A stretch of DNA of 64,000 bases, taken from DASQPR01 sp963831705 (GTDB taxonomy: Bacteria; Actinomycetota; Actinomycetes; Mycobacteriales; Micromonosporaceae). The stretch is from assembly GCA_963831705.1 (NCBI GenBank), contig CAWHRE010000010.1, positions 1,674,001 to 1,738,000 of the forward strand. Direction: 5' to 3'. Positions 1 to 9,055 of this stretch are shown in pieces (position 1 is the stretch's first letter; each line of letters starts with the position of its first letter). The notes beneath the pieces are model-generated. The model saw only the letters and a program-made list of their open reading frames with translations. It did not search any database and had not been told where the DNA came from. Position numbers and translations under genes: made by a program.

Positions 1-1
1 C

Positions 2-478
2 GGACATGTCCACTTTCACCTGCCGGTCCGCCTGCACGTCGGACACGGCGGCCACTCATCCGCGGACGCCGCGCTCTCCCTGCCGAGCATCGCCGGTTTC
101 ATCGGTGCGTTCGGCTTCGGCGGCGCGATCGCGGCCCAGCTTCTTCAACCGCGTACCGCCACGATCCCGTCTGTGATCGGCGTCGCCGCCGCACTCCCGA
201 CCGCTTACCTTGCCGCACGCTTGACTCGCGCGGCGATGGAGATGCGGACGGATGCGACGCCGACGCAACAGGACGTGGTCGGGTCGCTCGGCGTCGTCAT
301 CCGCGAAATACCCGCTCAGGGGTACGGGGAAGTCCGCGTCGCGTTCGCCGGTCAGTTGATGAAGTTCCATGCGCGGTCGGCAGAGTCGCTGCCCGCGGGT
401 ACGCGGATCCTCGTGATCGACGCACCCAGTTCCACCAGCGTGGTCGTTGAATCGACGGCCACTCACCTTCTCGACTGA
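2..478 (+). CDS. NfeD/YqiJ-like membrane protein with C-terminal OB-fold domain, 5' end cut by window edge
   Basis: The frame is open from base 2, so the start lies outside the window. The visible 158 residues begin with a His-rich segment (GHVHFHLPVRLHVGHGGHSS), followed by two hydrophobic stretches (roughly residues 33-48 and 60-72) that look membrane-embedded. The C-terminal ~70 residues (from about TQQDVVGSLG to the end) resemble the small OB-fold domain of NfeD/YqiJ proteins. The next gene, 34 bp downstream on the same strand, is a flotillin. NfeD-family proteins typically sit beside SPFH/flotillin genes and are thought to act with them in membrane microdomains. The family assignment rests on this context and the domain layout. 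A generic membrane protein is the alternative. Confidence 0.7.
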   Translation, partial: GHVHFHLPVRLHVGHGGHSSADAALSLPSIAGFIGAFGFGGAIAAQLLQPRTATIPSVIGVAAALPTAYLAARLTRAAMEMRTDATPTQQDVVGSLGVVIREIPAQGYGEVRVAFAGQLMKFHARSAESLPAGTRILVIDAPSSTSVVVESTATHLLD

Positions 479-512
479 CCGAGTCAGTCGGGGTGTCCAC
501 AAAGGATGCACC

Positions 513-2021
513 ATGTCTTCCCTCGTCGTAGCGATCGTCGGTGCGGCACTCCTCGTACTGCTGATCATGTGGTTCGTCCTGTCCCGGATCCGGGTCGCCG
601 GACCGAACCAGGCGTTCATCATCACCGGCCGCAAGACCCGTTCCACCCGTAACGCCGAAGGTGTGACCGTCGCCGACCTGTCCGGCCAGAAGGTCGTCAT
701 GGGCGCATCGGTGTTCGTCATGCCGGTCGTTCAGAAGCTGTATGTGCTGGACCTGTCCAGCCGGGAGATCCCGGTCAGCATCACCGGCGCGGTCAGCAAG
801 CAGGGCATCCGCTGCGACGCGGACGCGGTCGCGATCGTGAAGGTCGGAGGTTCGGCCGAATCGATCCGGTCGTCGGCACAGCGCTTTCTGCACCAACAGG
901 ACCGCATCGCCACGTTCACCGCGCAGGTGCTGGCCGGCGCGCTGCGCTCGATCGTCGGGCGCCTCACGGTCGAGGAGATCATCCGGGATCGGGCCGCATT
1001 TGCGAGCGCAGTCGCGGAGGAGGCCGAGCACTCGCTTACGCACCAGGGCCTCGTGCTGGATGCGTTCCAGTTGGAGGACATCCGGACCGCTGGGTCGTAC
1101 CTAGCGGACCTCGGTCGCCCGGAAGCGGCACGCGTCTTCAAGGCAGCCGCGATCGCGGAGGCGCTCGCCCGGCAGAACGCCGAGCAGGAGCGAATGAAGG
1201 CCGAGGAGGCGATTGCCGAAGCCGAGCGCAACCTCGCGCTCAAGAAGGCGCAGGTCCAGGCCGAGATCGACTCGGCGAATGCGAAATCTGCGGCGGCCGG
1301 CCCGATCATGGAGGCAGCGCAGCAGCAGACGATCCTGACCGAACAGCAGAAGGTGGCCGAGCGCAACGCGGAGCTCAAGCAGCGTCAGCTCGACACCGAG
1401 GTGCGCAAGCCGGCCGACGCGGCCCGGTACAAGCTGGAGCAGGAGGCCGAAGCGGCACGCAACGCCGCCGTTCTTCGCGCCGACGCTGAGCGCCAGTCCA
1501 CGATCGCCGCTGCTCAAGCCAGCGCCGAGCAGGCTCGTCTGCTGGGTGAGGGTGAAAAGGCACGCCGTGCGGCGCTGGCCGACGCGAATGCCATCGAAGG
1601 TGCCAAGCAGGGTGAGGCCGAGCAGCGGCGTCGTTCCGCGATCGCCGAGGCGGTCGAGCGGGAAGGTGCGGCCGAGGCGTCAGCCATCCTGGCTCGCGGT
1701 AACGCCGAGGCTGAGGCGATGCAGCAGAAGGCGAACGCGTACGCGACGTACGGCGACGCGGCCGTCCTGGAAATGCTCGTCCGGGTGATGCCTCAGATGA
1801 TCGAGGCGGCCTCGGCTCCGATGGCGTCGATCGACAAGCTGACCGTCATCTCCACCGACGGCGCCGCATCGCTCACCAAGACGGTGGCCGCGAACGTCGC
1901 TCAAGGGCTTCAGATGGGCTCCGACCTGACCGGCATCGACTTGACCGCGCTGCTCGCGAGATTGGGCGGCGGTGCCGTGACGAACGGCGATACTCCCGCG
2001 CTGGAGTCGTCCCAGAACTGA
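513..2021 (+). CDS. Flotillin / SPFH-domain membrane scaffold protein (YqiK/FloT-like)
   Basis: The 502-residue protein starts with one transmembrane segment (about residues 3-21), followed by an SPFH/band-7 domain (about 25-200, with RDRAAFASAVAEEAEHSL near its end). A long Ala/Glu-rich coiled coil (about 205-400, with repeated AEAERN/AEQERMKAEEA-type heptads) and a short hydrophobic Gly/Ala tail complete it. This is the normal flotillin architecture and length. Flotillins oligomerise on the inner face of the cytoplasmic membrane and organise signalling and secretion complexes. The ATG at 513 is chosen over an upstream in-frame ATG because AAAGGA lies 6 nt before it and the hydrophobic anchor follows directly. 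The NfeD-like gene upstream supports the call. Confidence 0.9.
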   Translation: MSSLVVAIVGAALLVLLIMWFVLSRIRVAGPNQAFIITGRKTRSTRNAEGVTVADLSGQKVVMGASVFVMPVVQKLYVLDLSSREIPVSITGAVSKQGIRCDADAVAIVKVGGSAESIRSSAQRFLHQQDRIATFTAQVLAGALRSIVGRLTVEEIIRDRAAFASAVAEEAEHSLTHQGLVLDAFQLEDIRTAGSYLADLGRPEAARVFKAAAIAEALARQNAEQERMKAEEAIAEAERNLALKKAQVQAEIDSANAKSAAAGPIMEAAQQQTILTEQQKVAERNAELKQRQLDTEVRKPADAARYKLEQEAEAARNAAVLRADAERQSTIAAAQASAEQARLLGEGEKARRAALADANAIEGAKQGEAEQRRRSAIAEAVEREGAAEASAILARGNAEAEAMQQKANAYATYGDAAVLEMLVRVMPQMIEAASAPMASIDKLTVISTDGAASLTKTVAANVAQGLQMGSDLTGIDLTALLARLGGGAVTNGDTPALESSQN

Positions 2022-2040
2022 CCAAGTTGCAAGGCTGCGC

Positions 2041-2072
2041 CGGTCAGCGTACGGATGCCCGTACGCTGACCG
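2041..2072. promoter_or_regulatory. Perfect 12-bp inverted repeat directly before the MFS start codon
   Basis: CGGTCAGCGTAC at 2041-2052 is exactly reverse-complemented at 2061-2072 with an 8-nt spacer. It fills the gap between the flotillin stop (2021) and the GTG at 2075. No T-tract follows. TACGCT (2062-2067) inside the right arm fits a -10 box 7 nt before the GTG, so the palindrome may be an operator over a leaderless promoter. A flotillin terminator is the alternative. Confidence 0.55.
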
Positions 2073-2074
2073 GC

Positions 2075-3388
2075 GTGTCTGTTGATCGCCTCGAGTCGCC
2101 GTCCCGCTCCGGCAACGTCCGAACGCTGCTGCGGCGTAGCGGTTTTCGCCGTCTCGTCACGGTTCGGCTGACCAGCCAGTTCGGGGACGGTCTGTTCCAG
2201 GCGGCGCTTGCGGGCTCGGTGCTGTTCAACCCGGCGCAGCAGACCAGTCCGCTCAAGATCGCGACGGGCTTCGCCGTCCTGCTGATCCCGTTCTCGATCC
2301 TCGGTCCGTTTGCCGGCGTGTTTCTCGACCGCTGGCGTCGGCGCAACATCATCTACGTCGCGAACATCATCCGAGCGCTGCTCGCGCTGCCGGCCGCGCT
2401 CCTCGTCGCCACCGGCGGACCCGGGCTCGGCTTCTTCGCCTGCGCACTGATCATCGCCGCGATCAACCGATTCTTTCTGTCCGGATTGTCCGCGGCGCAG
2501 CCGCACGTGGTGCCGGAGCCGCTCCTCGTCACCGCGAATGCCACGGCACCGACGATGGGTACGGTCGCGTACTCGGCCGGCCTCGGCGTGACCGTGGTCG
2601 CGTTACACACGATCTTGCACACCGACAATGCCGGGTACGGCTGCCTGGCTGCGGCCGGCGCGGTCGCGTACGCGATGGCGGCACTGATCGCCCGGGCCTC
2701 GTTCCACGCCGACGAACTCGGGCCGGACGGGACGCTGGATCCCGGCGGAACCGTGCTGTCCGAGGCGGGCATCGTGGCGAAGGGCATGGTCGCCGGCGCT
2801 CGACACCTGGTCTCCCGGCGTCGGGTCGCGACCGCGATGAGCGTGCAGGCACTCTGCCGGCTCCTGTACGGCGTACTGACGATCGCGACGCTGCTGCTGT
2901 ACTCCCGGTTCTTCTACTCGAACTACAACGACGCGCTCACCGGTCTGGGACAGATCGTCGTGGTCGGCAGCTTCGGCGTGATCGCGGCGGCGTTCGTGAC
3001 TCCGATCGCGACCCGCCGGATCGGGTCGCGAGGCTGGATCATCGCGATGACGCTGCTGGCCGGCGCCGCGCTCCCGGCACTCGGGCTGCCGTTCATCCCG
3101 TCGCTGCTGGTGGTCTCGACGTTTCTGTTGAACGTCTCGTCGCAGGGCATCAAGATCGTAGTGGACACGAACGTGCAGACGTACTGCGACGAGAACTTCC
3201 GTGGACGCGTGTTCAGCGTCGAGGACACCCTATTCAATGTGTTCTTCGTGATCGGGCTATTCATCGGTGCGGCGACGCTGCCGGCCAACGGACACTCGGC
3301 GGCCGCGATCGTCGCGATCTCGGCCGGATATCTGCTCGTGGCGGCTTACTACGCGGTGATCAGCCGCACCGAGATCGCAGCGGACTAG
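2075..3388 (+). CDS. Major facilitator superfamily transporter
   Basis: This is a 437-residue integral membrane protein with about twelve hydrophobic segments and the usual cytoplasmic loop after TM2 (FLDRWRRRNIIY), the position of the MFS motif-A loop. It resembles the MFS_3/enterobactin-exporter-like drug efflux type. The substrate cannot be told. The GTG at 2075 is preferred over the more upstream TTG at 2027 because an inverted repeat and a TANNNT box end just before it. The stop overlaps the stop of the convergent small membrane protein gene by two or three bases. Confidence 0.85.
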   Translation: MSVDRLESPSRSGNVRTLLRRSGFRRLVTVRLTSQFGDGLFQAALAGSVLFNPAQQTSPLKIATGFAVLLIPFSILGPFAGVFLDRWRRRNIIYVANIIRALLALPAALLVATGGPGLGFFACALIIAAINRFFLSGLSAAQPHVVPEPLLVTANATAPTMGTVAYSAGLGVTVVALHTILHTDNAGYGCLAAAGAVAYAMAALIARASFHADELGPDGTLDPGGTVLSEAGIVAKGMVAGARHLVSRRRVATAMSVQALCRLLYGVLTIATLLLYSRFFYSNYNDALTGLGQIVVVGSFGVIAAAFVTPIATRRIGSRGWIIAMTLLAGAALPALGLPFIPSLLVVSTFLLNVSSQGIKIVVDTNVQTYCDENFRGRVFSVEDTLFNVFFVIGLFIGAATLPANGHSAAAIVAISAGYLLVAAYYAVISRTEIAAD

Positions 3389-3594
3389 CCGAGCTTGCGA
3401 CTGTGATTCAACAGGTTGCCGACGAAACCGACGGCGATACCGGCTACGACTTGTAGGTTCCCGACCAAATATGCGTGGGTGCAGACCTCGGTCACCACCC
3501 CGCCGATAATCAGTCCGGCGCCGATGCCTACGAAGAAGGCGGGGGTGAGTAGCCGGAGGCCCGGCTTGATCTTCACGTCTGTCGTTGCGTCCAT
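3385..3594 (-). CDS. Small two-helix membrane protein of unknown function
   Basis: This 69-residue protein has two hydrophobic segments (about residues 16-35, LTPAFFVGIGAGLIIGG, and 44-60, VGNLQVVAGIAVGFVGNLL) and a basic C-terminal tail (NHSRKLG). It is probably cytoplasmic-membrane located. No family was recognised. It lies on the minus strand 22 bp downstream of the FMN-binding protein gene, in the same direction as the two redox genes, so it could be the last gene of that operon. Codon use matches the neighbours. Confidence 0.6.
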   Translation of the reverse strand: MDATTDVKIKPGLRLLTPAFFVGIGAGLIIGGVVTEVCTHAYLVGNLQVVAGIAVGFVGNLLNHSRKLG

Positions 3595-3616
3595 GCACAG
3601 TGGATACCCGGATCCG

Positions 3617-4072
3617 TTACGGCGTATGCGTTGCGGCTTTGTTGAGTGCGGCCTGCAACGACTGCGCGTACGCGTCGCTGGTGTACGTGGCGCCGGAGAC
3701 CACGTCGATCTTCGCGTTCTGCGCCTTCAGCGCCTCTTTGCGCAGCGTCGGGGTCGCGAACTTGTTGAGCTGCACCGAAAATGCGTGCTCGGTCGGCGTC
3801 TCGGTTGCAATAACGTCGCCGACTTTCCCGTTCGCGATATCGACCTGCACCTGTACCGGCCCGAACGGCGTGGCCACGACCGGCCCGGTGACGACGTAGG
3901 TACCGCCGGCCGGATCACCGGCGGACGTGATGCCGGCCAGATCCGCGAGGCGTGCACCGGGTGTGGTCGCCGACGTCTGCGTATCGTCCTGCTGCGCGCC
4001 CTTCACACCGATGAGCAGCAGCAAACCGGTCGCCGTACCGGCGAGCGCGAACACGACCGCACGCGTACTCAT
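3617..4072 (-). CDS. Membrane-anchored FMN-binding domain protein
   Basis: This 151-residue protein has an N-terminal hydrophobic anchor (about residues 5-24) and a C-terminal FMN_bind domain. Near the C-terminus it carries VVSGATYTSDAYAQSLQ, the S-G-A-T-x-T/S motif of domains in which FMN is attached through the Thr. The domain should face outside the membrane. Its start codon overlaps the stop of the ferric-reductase-like gene (4069-4072, ATGA), so the two are translationally coupled. The likely role is a flavin electron carrier receiving electrons from the membrane reductase. The acceptor is unknown. Confidence 0.85.
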   Translation of the reverse strand: MSTRAVVFALAGTATGLLLLIGVKGAQQDDTQTSATTPGARLADLAGITSAGDPAGGTYVVTGPVVATPFGPVQVQVDIANGKVGDVIATETPTEHAFSVQLNKFATPTLRKEALKAQNAKIDVVSGATYTSDAYAQSLQAALNKAATHTP

Positions 4073-5469
4073 AACTCGAACGCATCCAGGTGGATCTGCC
4101 GGTGCGGTACGCGCGCTTCGAGCAGCGCGACGTGCATCGCATCGGCGAATCCTCTCGGTCCGCAGACGTAAACGTCACGGGTGGCGATGTCGGGCACGAT
4201 CTCCCGTAGTCCTTCCGGTGAGATGAGGTCCGGGTAGTCGTCACGATGACCCGGCAGGTAGCGGACGTTCATCCGGCGGGCTGTGGCCAGCTTGTCGATC
4301 TCGGCACGGAATGTGAAGTCCTCCGCCGTGCGTGCCCGATAGAGCACGATCGAGCTCGGCGGAAGCGTCTCCATGATGGCCCGAACCGGCGCGATGCCAC
4401 TGCCCGCGGCGATGAGCAGGGCGGTCCGGCGCACGCGATGATCTGCGGTGAACTCACCGGTCGGCGCTTCGGCGAGCACGCGCGTACCCGGGGCAAGCGT
4501 TTGCAACCGTGCGCTGAAATCACCCGCCGCCTTCACCGTGATCCGCAGGTAGCCGCCGTTCGGGGCGGCGGACAGTGAGAACGGATGCGAGCGCCACCCG
4601 TCGCGCGCCGACAGGAACCGCCACCGCACGTATTGACCAGCGATCGCCGGGAACCGCTCCAGATGCTTTCCGGTCAGATAGATGCTGGTCACGTCGGGTG
4701 TCTCCGGCACCACCGCGTCGACCCGCAGGTCATAGCGCAGGTTGAGCAGCAGCGGGGAAATCAGGCGCCCGTAGATGAGGGCCGCGATGACCAGGAAGTA
4801 CAGGCTCGCCCAATAGACGCGCGCGGCGCGGCTGAGCACGAACTGCTGGCCGTCGGCGAATTGGTGCCCATAAACGAACAGCAAAATGAGGTACGTGCAG
4901 GCGTGCAAGCCGTGCCACACGCCGTACGGCAGGCGGGTGCGAATCGTCCGGATCGCGATCACCGCCAGCACGACCATGATCCCGAATGCGACCAGCGCCG
5001 AGATCATGTCCTGGTTCGTGGTGAGAAGAGTCCAAGCTTCTCGCCAGACGCCGGTCTTCGCGGTCGCCGCGTATCCGAGTGTGATGAGCACGATGTGCAG
5101 CGTGATGATGCTGATCACGTACGCGCCGAGGTTTCGATGCCAAGCGGACTTGCGCGCTCCGGACAGCGCCTTGTCGATGATCGGTACCCGGCTCATCAGC
5201 AGCACCTGGATCAGCAGGAGGTACCCGCCGATCAGGCCGGCAAGTCGGCCACCTGCGGTGAGCAGCGCAGGCGAACCCATCGCGGCACTTCCGGGCGTCT
5301 GGCGCCACCAGAAGCCGAGTGTGACCGCGAGCCCGATCCAGATCAGCGCGGTCAGGACGCGGCGCCGCATCGCCGGGCCACCGGGCTCGGCGGCCGGCCG
5401 GATCGCGGTCTTCGCCTGCTCAAGCGCGCGCAGCGATCGCCCCGATGCCCGACCGCGCGTTTGCGTCAC
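4069..5469 (-). CDS. Ferric-reductase-like transmembrane flavoprotein oxidoreductase
   Basis: The 466-residue protein has an N-terminal membrane half with about six helices and conserved histidines (HRNLGAYV, LHIVLIT, WHGLHACTY) suitable for haem ligation. It is followed by an FAD-binding domain (about 245-345; RSHPFSLSAAP is the flavin-binding RxxSxS-like site) and an NAD-binding domain (AAGSGIAPVRAIME, YVCGPRGFADAM). This is the ferric reductase/NADPH-oxidase/ferredoxin-reductase fold. Together with the coupled FMN-binding protein it suggests cytosolic NAD(P)H oxidation with electron export across the membrane. The ATG at the ORF start is used; an internal ATG just before the first helix (residue 34) is an alternative. 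Confidence 0.88.
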   Translation of the reverse strand: MTQTRGRASGRSLRALEQAKTAIRPAAEPGGPAMRRRVLTALIWIGLAVTLGFWWRQTPGSAAMGSPALLTAGGRLAGLIGGYLLLIQVLLMSRVPIIDKALSGARKSAWHRNLGAYVISIITLHIVLITLGYAATAKTGVWREAWTLLTTNQDMISALVAFGIMVVLAVIAIRTIRTRLPYGVWHGLHACTYLILLFVYGHQFADGQQFVLSRAARVYWASLYFLVIAALIYGRLISPLLLNLRYDLRVDAVVPETPDVTSIYLTGKHLERFPAIAGQYVRWRFLSARDGWRSHPFSLSAAPNGGYLRITVKAAGDFSARLQTLAPGTRVLAEAPTGEFTADHRVRRTALLIAAGSGIAPVRAIMETLPPSSIVLYRARTAEDFTFRAEIDKLATARRMNVRYLPGHRDDYPDLISPEGLREIVPDIATRDVYVCGPRGFADAMHVALLEARVPHRQIHLDAFEL

Positions 5470-5540
5470 GCGAACAGAGTCGCGTACGAACCTGAGCGTT
5501 CGCTACACGCCGCGACAACCGTAAGCACTCCACAACACGC

Positions 5541-7020
5541 TCAGCGCTGTGGCGGTGTGATGCCTCGCTCGGCTGCCCATGCGAAGAGCGCCTCGACCGC
5601 CTCGTCATGCGATAGCGGACCGCGGTCCAGCCGGAGTTCTTTGAGGTATTTCCAGGCGTCACCGACGGTACGGCTGGGCGGCAGTCCGAGCAGTTCCATG
5701 ATCGCGTTGCCGTCCAGATCCGGTCGCACCCGAGCCAGGTCTTCCTGCTCGGCGATCAACGCGATCCGCTCTTCCAACGCGTCGTACGACGCCGAGAGCG
5801 CGGCCGCCTTCCGCTTGTTCCGCGTGGTGCAGTCCGACCGGGTCAGCTTGTGCAAGCGCGGCAACAGGTCACCGGCGTCGGTGACATAGCGCCGCACCGC
5901 CGAGTCGGTCCACTCACCCTGCCCGTACCCGTAAAAGCGCAGGTGTAGCTCGACCAGCTGGACTACATCGGTGATCAGATCCTTCGGAAACTTCAGCGCT
6001 CGTAGCCGAGCCTTCGTCATCCGAGCGCCGACCAGCTCGTGGTGGTGGAACGAGACACGGCGATCGGGACCGACCGCCTTCGTCGCCGGCTTGCCGACAT
6101 CGTGCATCAACGCCGCCAGGCGCAGCGTCAGATCCGGGCCGTCCGCTTCGAGGCTCATCGCGTTCTCGACCACCGTGAGCGTGTGCTCGTACACGTCCTT
6201 GTGCTGGGCGTGCTCGTCGATTTCCAGCTTGAGCCCGGAGAGCTCCGGCAGGAACCGGTCCGCGAGGCCGGTCTCGACCAGCAGGCGGAGGCCGGTGACC
6301 GGGTCCGGCGAGAGCATCAGCTTCTCGAACTCGTCGCTGGATCCGCTCGGCGGTGATCCGATCCAGGTCGGCGGCCATGTCCACGATTGCGTTGGTGACA
6401 TCCGGCGCGACGTGGAAGCCGAGTTTGGCGGCGAATCGCGCAGCCCGGAGCATCCGGAGCGGATCGTCCGCGAACGACTCGCGTGCGGTGGCCGGCGTAC
6501 GGATCGTGTGTTCGCGTAGATCGATCAGCCCGCCGTACGGGTCGGAGAACACGTGGCCGGGGACCGAGACCGCCATCGCGTTGATCGTGAAGTCTCGCCG
6601 GCGCAGGTCGTCGTGCAGATTGTCGCCGTACGAGACGATCGGGTTCCGGCTGACCCGGTCGTACGCGTCGGCACGGAACGTGGTGATCTCCAGACGGTGG
6701 CCGAGTCGAGCGGCACCAATCGTGCCGAAGTCGGCCCCGATGGTCCACACGTCCTCGGCCCAGCCGCTCACCATCTTGAGCGTCTCGTCCGGCCGAGCGC
6801 TGGTGGCGAAATCGAGGTCGTCGCCGAGCCTGCCGAGAAGCGCATCGCGAACCGAGCCGCCGACCAGGTGCAGCTCGTGGCCCGCAGCGGCGAACCGCTC
6901 GCCGAGTTCATCGACGATCGGGAAAACACGCAGCAACTCGGCGACCGCGCGGCGTTGATCTTCGGTGAGCGAGTCGGTGGGCGCGGCCGACGGGCCGTCG
7001 GTGGGGAGTCTGTCGGACAT
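5541..7020 (-). CDS. pcnA: CCA tRNA nucleotidyltransferase (frameshifted in this sequence)
   Basis: The product adds or repairs the 3' CCA of tRNAs. The N-terminal part (from 7020) has the class II nucleotidyltransferase signature LVGGSVRDALLGRLGDDLDF and the following RRDFTINAMA motif. The C-terminal part carries an HD domain (LMHDVGKP, HHHELVGARM). The two parts are in different frames that meet at about 6336-6342, where the protein passes from ITAERI to DEFEKLMLSP. One extra base there explains the break, so the intact protein would be about 492 residues. A TAGGCT box lies 9 nt upstream of the ATG with no SD. pcnA next to murJ, divergently transcribed, is normal actinobacterial order. A sequencing insertion is more likely than a dead gene. 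Confidence 0.88.
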
Positions 7021-7146
7021 AGCGCGGTCAGCCTATCGGGCTTCGACTGTCGAGCGCGTTCAGATTCCCGTCGCAAGCGCGTCGCCATGACGGTCACACG
7101 GGCACCATTGACGCAAAGCACACTGCCGATGATCGCGCGAACCGGT

Positions 7147-7152
7147 TAAGGT
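7147..7152 (+). promoter_or_regulatory. Putative -10 box (TAAGGT) of a leaderless murJ transcript
   Basis: TAAGGT matches TANNNT and is separated by 6 nt from the murJ ATG at 7159. No Shine-Dalgarno sequence is present, so transcription probably begins at or next to the start codon. The same arrangement occurs before rsmG, proS and others in the window. Confidence 0.55.
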
Positions 7153-7158
7153 CTGGCC

Positions 7159-9055
7159 ATGACGTGGACGGACGGGCCGACCGAGGCGCTGGATCTCGGC
7201 AACGAGTCGACCATGCTGCTGCCGATCGTCCGAATCGACCCGCCGCAGCCGCATCTGCCGGACGGCGAGACGACGATCATCATGCCGGCCGTCCCGAGGT
7301 ACGACGGCGATCGCACCGAGATCATGTCGGCGGTTCCCGCGGTCGATGGGCGGCCGATGCCGGCCGGTGGCGGGATCGAGCCACCGACCGCGGCGTCACC
7401 GGAACTTGCCGCGACATCGGACAGTCCTTCGGTCGCCCGCAGTAGCGCCGTAATGGCGGCCGGCAGCCTGCTCAGCCGAGTCACCGGCCTGGTCCGGACG
7501 ATCGCGATCGGTGCGGCGATCGGTGCGGCCGGCGTCGGCAACGCGTACGGGCTCGCCAACAACCTCCCGAACATGGTGTACGAGCTGCTGCTCGGCGGCG
7601 TGCTGGGCAGCGTGCTGGTGCCGTACCTGACCAGGGCTCGGCTGAACGATCCCGACAAGGGCCAGGCGTACGCGCAGCGGCTGATGACCATGACGCTGTC
7701 GTTCCTGGCGGTCGCGACCGTCATCGCGGTGGCCGCCGCCCCCCTGCTCACCCGGCTGTTCGCGATCACGCAGCACTCGGGCACGGCCGATACGCCGGAC
7801 GCCGCCGCCCAACTGCACCTGACCACGCTGCTCGGCTACCTGATCCTGCCGGAGATCATCTTCTACGGCTTCGCCGCGCTCGCCGCCGCGATCCTGAACA
7901 CTCGTGGGCACTTCGCCGCCCCGACGTTCACGCCGATCCTCAACAACATCGTGGTGATCGCGACCGCCGGTGTGTTCATCGCGGTCACGATCGGAAGCGA
8001 CAAGCCGAGCCCGACCACGATCACCACGATGCAGATTCTGGTGCTCGGTGTCGGTACCACGCTCGGCATCGTCGTACAGGCGCTCGGCCTGCTGCCGGCC
8101 CTGCGCCGAGTCGGATTCCGCTTCCAGGCCCGCTGGGACTGGCGCAAGTTGCAGCTGCGCGAACTCGGCCGGGCCAGTGGCTGGATGCTCGCCTACGTGC
8201 TCGTCACCGAGGTCGCACTGGTCGTCGGGCTGATCATCATGTACGCGGCGAACGCCAAGGGTGCGCCGAGCATCGCGATCTACAGCAACGCGTACCTGAT
8301 CTTCATGATGGCGCACGGCATCTGTGCCGTCTCGATCATGGTGGCGCTGATGCCGCGACTGTCGGCCGCGGCCGCCGAGGGACGGATGTCCGACCTGGCC
8401 CGGCAGATGGCCTCCGGCACCCGGCTGTCGTCGGTGATCCTGATCCCGATCACGGTGGCCTATCTGACGCTCGGCCAGCCGCTCGGCGTGACGCTGTTCA
8501 ACTGGCACAGCTACACGCTGCAGCAGGCTCAGCAGACCGGAACCGTGATCGCGCTCGCCGGAATCGGCCTCGTGCCGTACGCGATCAGCCAGATGCAGCT
8601 GTTCGCGTTCTACGCGATGCGGGAGCAGAAGACGGCGGCGCTGGTCAGCCTGCCGATGGCCGGCGTGCGGATCGCGCTGAGCGTGCTGTTCTACCTGGCG
8701 CTGCGCGATCGGCGCGGTGACCGCCAGCCTGATGGTCGCGAACACGGTGTCGTACGTGGTCGCGGCCGTGATCGGCTACGTGATCCTGCGGAAGAAGGTC
8801 GGCCTGCTCGGTCTCACCGAGATGTTCCGGGCGCTCGGCCGACTCACCGTCGCCGCGATCATCGCCGGCGTGCCGACGTACCTCGTGGTGCTCGGGCTTG
8901 AGCACGTCCTCGGCCGCGGACATCTCCCGTCCGCGATCACGCTGGTGGTCGGCGGCCTGGTGTTGATCGCGGTTTACGTCGGCGCGGCGATCGCGCTCAA
9001 GGCGAAGGACGTGACCGACGTGGCCGCGATGGTGAAGGCTCGGCTCGGCCGCTAG
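7159..9055 (+). CDS. murJ: MurJ/MviN lipid II flippase (frameshifted in this sequence)
   Basis: The product flips the peptidoglycan precursor lipid II across the membrane. After a ~95-residue cytosolic Pro/Glu-rich N-terminus the sequence shows the MurJ core from SLLSRVTGLVRTIAIGAAIG, including NLPNMVYELLLGGVLGSVLVPYL, and about fourteen hydrophobic segments. The frame changes at about 8700-8715 (from VLFYLALRDR to AVTASLMVAN), consistent with one inserted base. The last 112 residues are intact in the new frame. Corrected length is about 631 residues. The stop directly abuts the stop of the convergent HerA-like gene. Unlike the mycobacterial MviN there is no fused kinase domain; the pseudokinase is the separate gene at 10869. 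Confidence 0.9.
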
